NCBI GenBank assembly: GCA_004352715.1
Contig: SCFE01000028.1
Location: 2,012,657 to 2,076,656 of the forward strand
Direction of reading: 5' to 3'
Origin: Hofstenia miamia
Taxonomy: Eukaryota > Xenacoelomorpha > Acoela
Length of the DNA stretch: 64,000 nt
The position numbers were made by a program, and so were the translations under genes. This document shows positions 20,977-32,170 of the stretch, one piece after another. The notes beneath the pieces are model-generated. The model searched no databases. It had not been told where the DNA came from and was given only the letters and a program-made list of their open reading frames with translations. Within the stretch, counting starts at the first letter, position 1, and the number at the start of each line of letters is the position of its first letter.

Positions 20977-22340
20977 TTAGGCCATTATAATATTCTAAAT
21001 CATAATTTAATCTCATTATAACAATATTCAATCTTTATTAAAAAAATATCACATTAAAAAGTTTCTCCAATATACTAATGCTGTAACAATATTTTTGATT
21101 GGTAGAAATCTATGACGTGTATAGAACTTAATACGGATTATAGCCTTGACATATTAAAATTTTTCGTCGTAGTTTATTATATTTACTGTATGTTTGCAAT
21201 TAGAAATTTATATATTTTTATTAAAATTATTAAATATACTTACCAAAGTATAACATACACCTTTTTTCAGTTACAGAAAACTTTTATCTGAGAGCTGGAT
21301 TACATTTATATCGGTAAACTAAAAAAGGACTATACTAATTCAAATATTAATTTTTTCAAAATTTTGAGGATGTCAGATTGCTCCTCGTAAAAAACTGGTC
21401 TTTTTTTGAAAAAGTAAAATTGATCCGCAAAAACTGCTATTAAAAAATCTTTAGAACAGTCGATAATTGAAGTAAACCTAGAGATAGACATGGGATGGGC
21501 TGGAGTGGGCTTGAGTCGAGAATTTGCAGAAAATTTGAACAAATCCTTATAACGCACCAGTGCATGCAAATCAGCACCAATACAGTGAATGCTATAGAAT
21601 TTAGAAGCAATATATTGACAATTTAAATATACGTTATTTAATTTTTACCATTAAACACCGCTCTAGTCTGCAGAAAAATTTAAGAACTTCTTTGACTAAG
21701 AAGATAAATATGGCTCAGACCTGGGCGTAAATTTTCTGCTCATTTCTTTCTCTGAGTAAAACTACATTTCTTTGCAATTTCTTAGAAGAATCCCTTGCCT
21801 ACCATTAATGTCGTAAACTCAAAACAAAATATGTTGTTATATATCATACAATGGGGAAACGTTCTATCTAGCTTTATTGGATTTATTATTAATATGATAT
21901 TTAACTTTAATACAGAGCATCGAATTTTGCATGCATTTTCTTAGAAATATAATACTCTACAGAATTTTTTATAGAGATAGTTATTGCAATTTCATATCAC
22001 TTAATAAGATTAATAAATTTAAAATATGACTTAGTAATTTTTTGATTTTTTTCAGTAAATCTTCGAAATTTTTTGGACTCTACTGAGGGACCCATTTTAG
22101 TCCTACTCAAATTTAACCTATACCATCTGAAATATCTAGTCTTAATCTACATGAATATGACCTAAAATAATAATATTATTAAATAAATTATTGATTACTG
22201 ACTGCCTAAATAAGGTACACTTACCCTAATGAAGTATCTTAAAAATTTGGTAAATTAACTTTAAATATTTCCAGGTTTTTTTACTGTATGGTGTATATAT
22301 AGATAGTTCGATCATATTTTTTTATTTTATTAAAAGACTT
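20977..22340. other. AT-rich non-coding stretch
   Basis: No domain motif or repeat boundary is recognised. The short minus-strand frame at 21330-21569 has no feature that supports coding. Confidence 0.4.
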
Positions 22341-22346
22341 TAATTC

Positions 22347-23240
22347 CTAAAAGAAAGTTTCAAATAAATAAAAATTATGTGCAAAATAAATAAGAGTTCT
22401 TTTCTTTGCAACAAGAGCAATTGCATACAAGATGAAAAGAACAATTAGTAATGCTGTAGTATTTCGAGAAATAATTCCAAAAAATTTATTTGAATGCTTT
22501 CGAAACCCTTTTTGTACAAACGAATAGATCAATCTCAGTATGGAGATGCACATAATTTGCTACTTTAACAATTCTGTGGAAAAATAAATTACTTGTAGAT
22601 TTTTTATTCAGATATTTTGACGTGAAAAGTGTTTTTGTTGATTTTCTTGTTGAAATGCGAGGAAAGAAAACGTCAATGGAATCTTTATAATTTAAATCTA
22701 CTTTATGGTTTAAAAGTTTGTTGAGGTACAGTAATTCTGAAATTTCTAAATACAAAGAAATTGGCAATATGTTCAGTTTCAATAGTTTTTCCTTATAATT
22801 ACCAAGTGGTAATATCTATTTTGTGTAGCATCTTTGCAGTTTTTCAAGTATATTAAGATTAAGGAATTGCAATACCAGATTTGAGAAGTATAGGTCAGTT
22901 TAGATTTTATCATAGAGTTATAAAGTTTATTTTTGTTTGAAAATTAGTGTTAGAAGGAATATTACGCTTAAGATAAAGGAATGTATAATTAGCTGCTTTA
23001 ATTTTGAAAGAGATATGGCTCTTCCATGACAGATTTTTGGAGATATAAACTCCAAGGTCTTTAACCTAATCAGACGAATTTATAGTATTTTCCATTATTT
23101 GAATCGAGCTTAAATCATGTAAAGAAAATAATTGAAATTTATTAACTTTGAACTTCATTTCATTGTTATAGGCCCAATTTTGAATGACAGCAAAATCTTC
23201 TACAATTAGTGATAGATAGATTTAGATATGATTCAAAGCG
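22347..23240 (-). pseudogene. LINE ORF2 C-terminal fragment (Jockey/CR1-type RT)
   Basis: From 23240 downward the minus strand reads the end of a non-LTR retrotransposon reverse transcriptase: AVIQNWAYNNEMKFKVNKFQ, then VKDLGVYISKNLSWKSHI, YLKRNIPSNTNFQTKI, LNILPISLYLEISELLYLNK and FFHRIVKVANYVHLHTEIDL. The same blocks, in the same order, occur in the LINE at 51309-54106 (VKDLGLIITPNLSW, FYLNRIAILANYIHQNTSI), so both belong to related families. Frame changes and stops disrupt the region 22790-23070. It is 5'-truncated, as is usual for LINEs. Confidence 0.78.
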
Positions 23241-23911
23241 ACTGAATTGTAGTATCAATATCTGGACGATATGATGATGAAGAGGGAGGAAGGTATATGC
23301 ATATGATTAGAATTGCATAAACCGAGATTTGCACGGTAATACTGCATGCGAAATGGTTAAACCTCACCCAGGAACGTTTTTAGAGTTAGTGGAAAACCAC
23401 CGTTTTGGTTGGAAAAAGTCAACACAATTTTTGAGGACAGACTATAAATAGTTCAGGTTGTATCATAGCTGTGGCCAATCTTTTTATGCCAGTGTTTAGC
23501 TTAGGGGACCCACTTTGTCATTGCAGGCCAACCCTAGGTCTATCTAGTCTCTTAGAAAATTTTGGTGTTGACTTTTTCAGAGGACTGTTGACATTTTCAA
23601 AAAACCTATTTATCTAGGAAAAAATCAACGCGAACACAGTATGGCTCAGGACCCTCAAAATCCTTTGTCGAACCACAATTGATAAACTGATTGGGACTGA
23701 ACATCGATTCGGAGTCAATTCGCAATTCGTAAATTTTGATTGATTAATTTCATTTGTCATGCTTGATGGCGTGTTTAGAATTTTTGAATTTAATTTTGTA
23801 AATATTTCTGTTAGCCAGTTTATCTGGCACTTGTTATTTATTAATTACTATTGTATAAATAGGCTAAACTTGTGCTCATTCATTAAGAAAATTTTTGTTT
23901 TTGCATTAAAC

Positions 23912-26825
23912 CAAGGCCGCTCTTATCAACAATGCTTAACTACTGAAATAACAATATGCAGAAGTGAGGGTAACATTATAAATTAATAAATTTGAGTTTT
24001 TCCTAATGTATTGTAATCCCACATATAATGTTAATAATACAAACAATTAACGAGAAATCAATCACTAAAATTTATTATTTTTTCTATCATCTCTATTATA
24101 TAAACAAAGTTGATTTCTAATAAGTTTACAACCATTGTTTAAAAAATGTTGCTACAAGTAAATTTGATTTTGCTAGTGCATTTGAAATTTGTAATGAATG
24201 TTTCAGGAAGAACTGTATAATAAAATGCCGACATAAGTCTTCTTCTGGTATCAGGCTTCTTAGATATTTGGGGGTATATTTTTAAATATTTTCAAAATAC
24301 AAATGGATAAAGAAAACGTGAAATTGGATGGGCGAATAAGACCCACGATTTTTTTATTCAAACAAAAACGAATCATTTTTAATTTCTTCACAATGGCTAC
24401 AACACTTGCATAGGTTGTTTACTTTTCTTTGATTATAACAAGCAATTGCATACATGCACTCTATTTCGGTATTGGAAAAGTCCTCTTCACTTTCCAGGCC
24501 ACTATATGCCAATAGGTACTCATTAGGTGAAATTCTCATTTCATATTCCATTTCTTCTTTGACATCATCAAATTCGGAACTTATGAATTCTTTCAACTTC
24601 CCGTAGCGTAAGAGATTTTGGAGACGAATTTTTTTCTTAGCTTCAAGTACATCTGAAACCTTTAGTAGGAATCTACTGCCACATTATTGTCTGTACATTC
24701 CAAAACGACTTTCTATTGGATCGCTTTGATATTTTCCAAGAAGGCAATATTCATTTATTGATAAATGCCATTCAACTTCAAGGATCAAGGTAGTACATGT
24801 TAAAACTAAAGCTTCCATGCATTGTCTTGAAAATGTTTTAAAGTTAGAATTTTTCCAAAATTTTAGCCATTTTAAAAACTCTTTTAGAAACAAAAAACTA
24901 GCATCATTTTTAGTGGAAATGGCTTTGTGCTTATTTGATTTTACATTGATAATTTTCTCCATTTAAGAATTTGGCTGACGAAAATGTACAAATCCCCATT
25001 TTCACCAATGTCAATACCATGAAATATGATACCCTCAAGAGTTTCATCACAGAATATTGTCAATGCTGGCTTTACATGCAATAGATTTTCGATTGAGCCT
25101 CCATGCAATTTTTTTTAATAAATCCACTTCCTTTATAAAAAGATCAGACGTAAACTTAAAATTTGCTGTAAGAGTCTTAGAACAATCACTTGGATCTGGA
25201 AATGTTACTTTTTGTTTATGATACCAGTTTCTCCAAATTAATTTTAAAAGATGAACTGTATCATTTTGCTGAAAAACTTTTACTGCTGTATTCTCAATTG
25301 CAATTGTAGCTTTGGAACATTCAATTAGATTTTCCTTGTTTGCAAGTTCTTTAAACATTTTTTAATTTGTAACTAAGCAATCTGTTACAATGGCAAGCAC
25401 ATTAATTTGTAGCGCATTAATTCGGGTAAAACCTTAATTGTCAAGTTTTTTAACTGTCCATGTGTGAGCTTTGCAACGGGTATAAGAGTAACAATTTCTG
25501 AATGCTTACTTCTTAATGGTTAAATCATAAAATCAAGTATTGTCTTGGCTGCAACATCTTCGTAGCAATTAGAGTTGTGAGCAAACCCTAAAATACGTCC
25601 CGACTTGTAGTCAATTGTCTGATCAATGTATATTTCATCAATGAGCAAAACTACATTGTTACTGTGAGCCAAAGTATCAAGCAATGTCAAATAATTTAAG
25701 TAGGGTGATAATTGAACGTTGATTCCACATTGAACAGTTAAGTCATAACAAAGAAGTGAGCGAAGGTAATTAGAGTGAGGCAAACACACTAATTTACTAA
25801 TTGTTTCATAAAATTTAACACTGCAACTATAGATTTCAAACGCCTGTAGCAAAACAATTGAATATTAGTGTCTTCTATATTTATTAGTTGATAATAATCC
25901 AAGTTGAGTAACTAAGAAACTCAAACGGTTTTCATCCTCTAAAGAAAGTTCATCTATATTACTCATCCCCTGAGATAAAATATGATGTTTCCTTTAAAAA
26001 ATCATACATTGATAGCAGTGCATTACTGAGAAAACTAGCTAAATTCTCTAATTCTGATATCCGGGTTAATTTTTGCAAATGTGTGCAAATCAGCGCGATT
26101 AAATTTCCGTGTGACCAATAAATAAACAAGGTATGCATATATCATCAGAAATTTCTAAGTAAATTTTCCTATTAATCTTCAACTGCTCAGAATTGCTTAT
26201 AAATTTAAGAAAGTAAGAAGAACCATTTACCATTTTAATGTCGAATTTTCAGCTCACACAATTTCGAGAAATTTATGCTATCCATTTGTTCAAACTTTTC
26301 CAGTTCTCCATCATTGAACTTAGCTCGTTTGGTCTCTAGACAAGTTCTTGAGATACTTGTTGAAGGCAAGTAATAGGCTGGATAGTTTTCAAAGACAGTT
26401 GGATTTGCGCCTTGCTTGATTTTTTTAAACTTAAGTGGCGTTCCTTTTGTACGATTACTCTGAGAAACATGAACAAAGTCACTTGATAAGAAATGCTTCT
26501 CTCACATATTCCAACATTATTTGAGGAAACAAAATTTTTCCTTTTTATATTTGTAATCCATTATTTTCTTATGGAATGATTGAGGGGGAAACGGTAAACA
26601 GCAACATATTGTGAATTACTACTCCTTTTGTAATTTGAATTACAGTGCACAACTGCACAAGTGCAAGGCATGACCAATACTGTTTTTCAGTGTAAAACCT
26701 TGAATCAATTCCTTGGTAGGAAACCAAATGCACTATTGTTATCATTTAATTGTAATGTTTACCTTTACCCTCACTTCTGCATATCGTAATTTCAGTAATT
26801 AGGCCTTGTTGTTAAGAGCGGCCTT
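23912..26825 (-). mobile_element. P-element-like (THAP) DNA transposon
   Basis: Terminal inverted repeats of about 60 bp pair 23913-23974 with 26766-26825 (outer sequence AAGGCCGCTCTTA, inner GCAGAAGTGAGGGTAA), with a few mismatches. Flanks CATTAAAC (23904-23911) and AATTAAAC (26826-26833) form an 8-bp target duplication with one mismatch, as expected for the P superfamily. The interior encodes a broken THAP/P transposase on the minus strand. Length is about 2.9 kb, close to the canonical P element. Confidence 0.85.
24354..26671 (-). pseudogene. P-element/THAP9-like transposase, broken
   Basis: The start ATG at 26671 begins MPCTCAVVHCNSN, followed by VAVYRFP; together with CEKHF, FVHVSQSNRTKGTPLKFKKI and KQGANPTVFENYPAYYLP (to 26340) this is a C2CH THAP zinc-finger domain, the DNA-binding part of P transposases. 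Downstream comes the RNase H-like catalytic core: NNVVLLIDEIYIDQTIDYKS with the first acidic residues (25520-25852), a segment for the GTP-binding insertion (25047-25358), LLGKYQSDPIESRFGMYRQ (24684-24962), which is the P-family DPIE/LE-x-RFG-x-YRQ block, and a C-terminal Cys-rich frame (24354-24596). Multiple stops and frameshifts show it is dead. Introns, known in P, could account for some but not all breaks. Confidence 0.87.
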
Positions 26826-26880
26826 AATTAAACGAACATTTTTCACTCTATTTACTTCGTTTTTCACTACAATGTCTATT

Positions 26881-28327
26881 GCTGCATTTCCACGAGCGCG
26901 CTACGGACACAAATTTACTTACTTCAAATTTGTGTTTATACCGTATTGGGTAAATGGAAGGTAAATTTTCGTAGCGCTGCAACGACATCTAGCAACATTC
27001 TATTTAATAATATTTTATCCGTTCGTAGCGAAGAAATAATTTACTTACCTTTCATTTTGTTTACACGAGAGCGCAATCTCAGGTGAAAAATTAGTTAAAA
27101 TATGTCATATTGCCATTCATTACAATGTCGAAAACAAAATAAATTTTATACTATTTTAAATTGAAATTAACAAATAGAATTTTATTGTTAATAATGGGTA
27201 AGAAAGTTTTGATTGAATATCGATAATGTCTTGGCATCTCGCATTGAATGTGTTCATTCAATTTGTATAGTGAAGAGTAGGAAAGTTTTTAACAAAGATG
27301 AGTTTTCAAAAGTACCACTTTCATACCTCTATACAAACGATGGAAATGGTCAGAAAACTTTAGCCAAGTACGATCCGGACTATTTAAATTAATGCCAATT
27401 CAGCCCGTTTTATGATCTTTACAAAAAATTTCCTTAATTTTTCAGTTTAATAGACCAAAATTGGGTATTTTAGAAATTTATAATATAATTTAAACATTGG
27501 AAATTCAAAACTTTAAATGAATTTTAGAAGAGTATATGATACGAAAAACTATGGCATTCACTGCATTTAGGTTGATTTGCGTGCACTGTGTCGGAAATTC
27601 CGACTCGGAATAGTAATTTATTTTTGAAACACTGGGCTATTTTTTCGAATACTTTGGTCCTGCTAATCTCCATATCTGATCTAGCGGAATTTAAATAATT
27701 GTTACACAATTATATATAAATATTTTAGTTCAATCTGTTATAACTTGTAACACAAAATTGTTATTAGAAAATGTTTGTTTAATTGTATGGGTTCAACAGT
27801 GTTACCAACATAATTTTTTGCTATCGCATATATTGAATCTGAATTTAGCATACTTAAATTTTTAATGGTCTAAGATCGGTTATTGTGTATAATTTTTTGA
27901 AAATATCATATCCTGTTAAATTTATGAATAACAAACTATAACAAACGGAATTGTCAATGTAATTTTATTTCATTAGTAGAAATACCATATTTTTATTGTA
28001 TTCATAAATGGAAGTGTCTAAAGAATAACGACTAGCTGAACTAAGGCATTTTTCAGACTAGTTAATATGTGGTGCGCAAAATTTACTCAGATATGGATTT
28101 AATCAAAACACCAAAACCACAAGTTGAGATGATTGACAGCCAAAATTTACTCACTACCATCTGAACATATTACTGCTCTACCTCAATTCCGAAATAATTT
28201 TCTTACCGTACCGTGCTCATGTGAATAGTCAACAATTTCTGGACGCTACAGTGTAAAAACTCTAAAATCACGTTAAGGCTAACTACTTGAAATTCAACTG
28301 TCCGTAGTGTGCTCGTGGAAAGGCAGC
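26881..28327. mobile_element. Unclassified TIR DNA element
   Basis: GCTGCATTTCCACGAGCGCG at 26881 pairs with the reverse complement of the sequence ending GCTCGTGGAAAGGCAGC at 28327; 28-bp TIRs with three mismatches. The left TIR lies about 50 bp from the end of the P element. The interior (about 1.4 kb) shows no transposase motif. Motifs such as AATTTACTTAC recur near the ends. No target duplication is clear. Confidence 0.65.
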
Positions 28328-28380
28328 ATATGTCACACTCAATCCTCGAAGTAAAGGAGAGGATTCAGTTTGCTTAAGGG

Positions 28381-28637
28381 GGTGCTACACTGACGATTTT
28401 TGTTCAAACTTTTGTCCAGATTTTTGTTTAAACAAAAATCCGCAGTGTAGCACACAAAAATCCTGACAAAAGTTTAAACAAAAATCCGCAGCGTAGCACA
28501 TAAAAATCCTGACAAAAGTTTAGAGAAAAATCTGCAGTGTAGCACACAAAAATCCTGACAAAAGTTTAAACAAAAATCCTCAGTATAGCACACAAAAATC
28601 CTGACAAAAGTTTGGACAAAAATCGCCAGTGTAGCAT
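28381..28637. repeat. Foldback element with 46-bp tandem units
   Basis: Ends GGTGCTACACTGACGATTTT and its near reverse complement ending CGCCAGTGTAGCA enclose about four tandem copies of a 46-bp unit (start CGCAGTGTAGCACACAAAAA; second half TCCTGACAAAAGTTTAAAC). Each unit is a variant of the right TIR, so the array looks like an expanded terminus. Confidence 0.8.
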
Positions 28638-28981
28638 GGACTTTATCGGTCGCAGCAGGTCCACCACTTAGCGTCGCAGTGTGAACCGGGTTCCTCTTAT
28701 TCGGAAGATTGATTGCTTTGCTTAATTGGTTTAATTAATTCTAATGCCTGGTAACAGTTTTTTCCACTTTGGCGTAAGCCGTGTAATTTCAATGCTCGTA
28801 ATGTGATTACTCATACTTGTTTGCAATTCCCACACTCTAGTTACAATGGTGAGTTTTTACTCTAGCTTCTCGCTTATGCAATGTAGTATACAAAATTCTC
28901 TCGTGTGGTTTACGTTAATTACTTGCTCGAATGCTTATAAATGCTTGCTACCAGTGATTGCTGGCATGTACAATAGATCAA

Positions 28982-29932
28982 CCCTAGTAAATACGTTTGG
29001 AAAATTTGGCAAATATTTGCCAAATATTTGGATAAAAATGCATAATTTTTGTAAATGGAAATATTCCAAATATTTGCCAAATAATTGCCAAATTTTCCAA
29101 ATTTGTACAATTTGTACATTCATTAATTTACAGCTTATTTGAATAAATAAAAGTGTGCGTAATATATAATAAACTATTTCAAACATTTTTGAAACCAATA
29201 TAACGAAAATTTCAACTTTTTATTGACTACTATTATAAACAATTAAAATATTTATATATCTAAGAATAATTTATGCAACATTTAAGTACGCAATTAGTAC
29301 TAGTTATGGACTAACTTTATCACCTGTGTTCATTTACTTTTTTATGTTCATACCAGAAATAATTTTTAAATCTACCATACGTTTAGATGTTTAAATTATA
29401 ATTCATAATTGCCAAAATTTTGAGTGAATTGTTATGGAATATAAACAAGCTTATTTCATATATAATCAAAGTTGTTTTAGTTTGAAATTATGATGTTGAC
29501 TGACATGCCAATGCATAAATGCAACTGGTTGGCAGTTTATTGTTGTAGTTTAGACCATGTCTGTTTGGTCTTGGTCTCTACATCTTTGTATACACTTAAA
29601 TAAATACTGTGTAGACAGTTTAATTAACTGCTGTTATAAATAAATAACTGCTGAAATTTTAATGCTTTACATAAATGTATGAGTGTAATTGTTTAATACA
29701 TTTGATATACTCTACAAATTCACTTAGCCCAAAATTTGGAAAGTTTGCCAAATATTTGGCAAATTCTTGGAATGTTTGCAAATTATTTGGCAAATTTGCC
29801 AAATATTTGAAAGTTTGCATAAAATTTGGAAAATTTGCCAAATGTTTGGCAAATATTTGCCAAATATTTGGAATCGATTTGCAAATCCTTTCCAAATATT
29901 TGGCAATTTTTTGCCAAATTTATTTACTAGGG
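28982..29932. mobile_element. TIR element with arrays of TTTGGCAAATATTTGCC palindromes
   Basis: Perfect 12-bp TIRs CCCTAGTAAATA (28982-28993) and TATTTACTAGGG (29921-29932). Next to the left TIR (28994-29110) and the right TIR (29725-29920) are clusters of short palindromes such as GGCAAATATTTGCC and CCAAATATTTGG. The middle is AT-rich without coding signal. A 5' part of the same family recurs at 56146-56650. Overlapping open frames here translate to repetitive IWQIFAKYLANFPN-like peptides and are a by-product of the repeats. Confidence 0.8.
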
Positions 29933-31486
29933 AAATTACTCAAGTTTTCCCTGCTCTAATATTGTGTCGATGCTAGTATAGTATAAGATCAGTTTAAATT
30001 TTGAAAGTATTTCATTAGCATCTTATATTTCTGTAATATTTCTTTATGTCATGTGGAAACACTATGTTTCCATCATGTTTCCATTATGGAGTTGCATGTG
30101 GTGTGGAAACATTGTTACATTTTCCATAATGTAACTTGCAAGAAATAATAAGAAATTGGCAAGATGAGATCATAATGTTCTTAGCATTGGTTAATTTCAA
30201 GTGCAAAATTCTAAGGCTTTAAGTAATGAGAACAAATAGACAACATTTTTCAATATCTATGCTCTGCATAGATTCTTGAGAGTGGCCTCAGCATAGATCA
30301 TGTAAAGCACTGCAGATAAATAATTAGCTTGACTTTCTGGAAGATACTTCTTTTATAACTTTTTTAACACAAAACTAAACTTTATTGTAGCAATAAATCA
30401 ATTAAATATTCACAAACACCCATCTATCTTTCATAAGCCATCCTGATTGTGATATTAAAATTAGCACAATGAAGCTCAAGAAATGAACCAGAATTAATAA
30501 TCGTGTGACATCCTCGAGTGAGTTAAGTTGATTCTCTGAAATTGCACGTTCGAGAAAATCTTCAAATGGTACAAAGTGAGCATTTGAGTTTGCGATATCT
30601 AATGGAATCTGGCAGATTTTGATCGGAAGGCTTAAGCAATTGCCCTATATTAGAATTCTGGGTCAGGTTTGCAGTGTAGAATTTTAAACATGAATTTGTA
30701 CCTATTTTTCTCACCAGAGTCATAATCGAACTGTTGGTGTGCAACATGTACTTCTAATGCGTTTACCGCCGCAATGATACTGCCATCAGCCCAAGCACAA
30801 TAGCTTCTCTTTGCAGTAATTTTGATTTTGAAGCATGCCATTAAATTAGTTAAATATCAACTGTTATTGAACAACTTAGTCAAAAACTTGGTCTGCGAAA
30901 TATAGTAATTGCTTATGTATATATACAATATACTTGCATTAACTAAATATACAAAACAAATGAAATTTACCGGCCACAACCTGCCGGCCATAGTAGTAGC
31001 TGTTGCTGGGAAATTACCGACCCTGTCCTTAATATTTCCTGCCAATTCGATATATATATATATATATAAATTGCTTATAGGGTTTTTTTGAGGGGCATCG
31101 AGCAGTGACCTTCACTTTTTGTCACTTCCAGTCCAGCTCATTTTATGCCCACCTCTGTGTTTTTAGGTCATTGCCCAGTACTAACCTTTGTTAGTGATAC
31201 AGCAAAAAGTTTCGATTTTGTGAATAAATTAACGTAGCTTTATTATTTTGAAACCATATCGTAAAGCCCATAAACATTGCAAAAAAACTCCTAATTGCGA
31301 ATTTTCTATAGATTTGTTTTAATAGGACCTGTACTTATAATTTATTGTATTAGTAATTTTATTGTCTTGAAGAGATATGGAAACATTTATTGAAGTATCA
31401 AACTACAATGACAAATTTGGTTTAGTCATACTCATTTGCTCTTTGCTAGCCTAACGTGTTAAAGTAATTTTAGCTTTGAACATTTA
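29933..31486. other. AT-rich stretch with weak coding-like traces
   Basis: Contains a palindromic ATGTTTCCAT cluster (30060-30125) and a short (AT)n at 31051-31067. Minus-strand frames at 30400-30841 (for example RSYCAWADGSIIAAVNALEV, and a hydrophobic stretch LLILVHFLSFIVLILI in a neighbouring frame) may be decayed coding sequence, but no family is recognised. Otherwise nothing is supported. Confidence 0.35.
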
Positions 31487-32119
31487 CAGTACTGTTCGTA
31501 AGTTTAGAAACATTCTTCTTCACAAATTATTTCTGCAATGATTAACACAATAACTTTGATTGTTAGCACCAGGGTCAAGTTTGGCATTGTGAATTCAAAT
31601 TTTCATTTAATATTTTAATCAGAAATTTATTTTTTCCCTTTTCCCTTGACACTCTAAAACTATCTTTATTAATATACTTGCTATGTAAATTATAGCGAAA
31701 AAAATCAATTTCAGCGTAAAAAATTTAGTTTACTCTAAATTTTGTGTGCAAATTTATTGAGAATATTTTGAATTATTTAAGAGTTCAAGTTTGTGAAATC
31801 ATCACTAATTTTGATGTAAATTCAATAAATGTAATGGGATTTTAACAAAATTTAAGTGGTAATATTTCTGAAACAACTTAATACATTTATGCCTTTGATT
31901 TTTTTGCTTTAATTTACATAGCATGTATGTTTATGGAGTTTTTATGATGGCCCTTCACAGGGGAATAGGAGGAAATATAAATTTCTTATTAAAATATTAC
32001 ATGAAAATTTAAATTCACAATACCAAGCTTGACAAAGTGCTAAAAATCAAAGGTATTGTGTTAATCATTGCAGAAATAATTTGTGAAGAAGAGTATTTCT
32101 AAATTTATGAACAGTACTG
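31487..32119. repeat. Tc1/mariner-like foldback MITE upstream of the TRIM gene
   Basis: Starts CAGTACTGTTCGTAAGTTTA after TA at 31485-31486 and ends with the complementary sequence through CAGTACTG at 32119. The arms match closely for about 70 bp (AATTATTTCTGCAATGATTA in both) and with more divergence to about 150 bp. Termini and the TA target fit Tc1/mariner; no transposase is present. It ends 51 bp before the ATG at 32171. Confidence 0.85.
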
Positions 32120-32156
32120 TGCATAAGTGTTTATTTTTATCAAAATTGCAATAAGT

Positions 32157-32170
32157 TTTTCTATTTTTAG
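32157..32170 (+). promoter_or_regulatory. Probable 3' splice acceptor directly before the TRIM ATG
   Basis: TTTTCTATTTTTAG ends exactly at the ATG: a pyrimidine-rich run closed by AG. The paralogue at 41666 also has a T-rich run ending in TTTTAG directly before its ATG. This suggests that both genes have a 5' UTR intron ending at the start codon. The donor exon is not identified. Confidence 0.5.

Noticed and set aside
21330-21569. 79-aa minus-strand frame
   Set aside because: No family motif or neighbouring homologous frame; length is within chance for this composition.
28381-28637. CRISPR-like array of direct repeats
   Set aside because: The repeats are contiguous 46-bp tandem units without unique spacers, in a eukaryotic transposon context.
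28846-29206. Overlapping frames giving IFGKYLANIWQ-like peptides on both strands
   Set aside because: They result from TTTGGCAAATATTTGCC palindromes, which stay open in several frames; the same happens at 29659-29976 and 56118-56374.
30562-30841. Minus-strand frames with a protein-like look and a nearby hydrophobic stretch
   Set aside because: No recognisable family, no splice context and two competing frames. Kept only as a weak trace.
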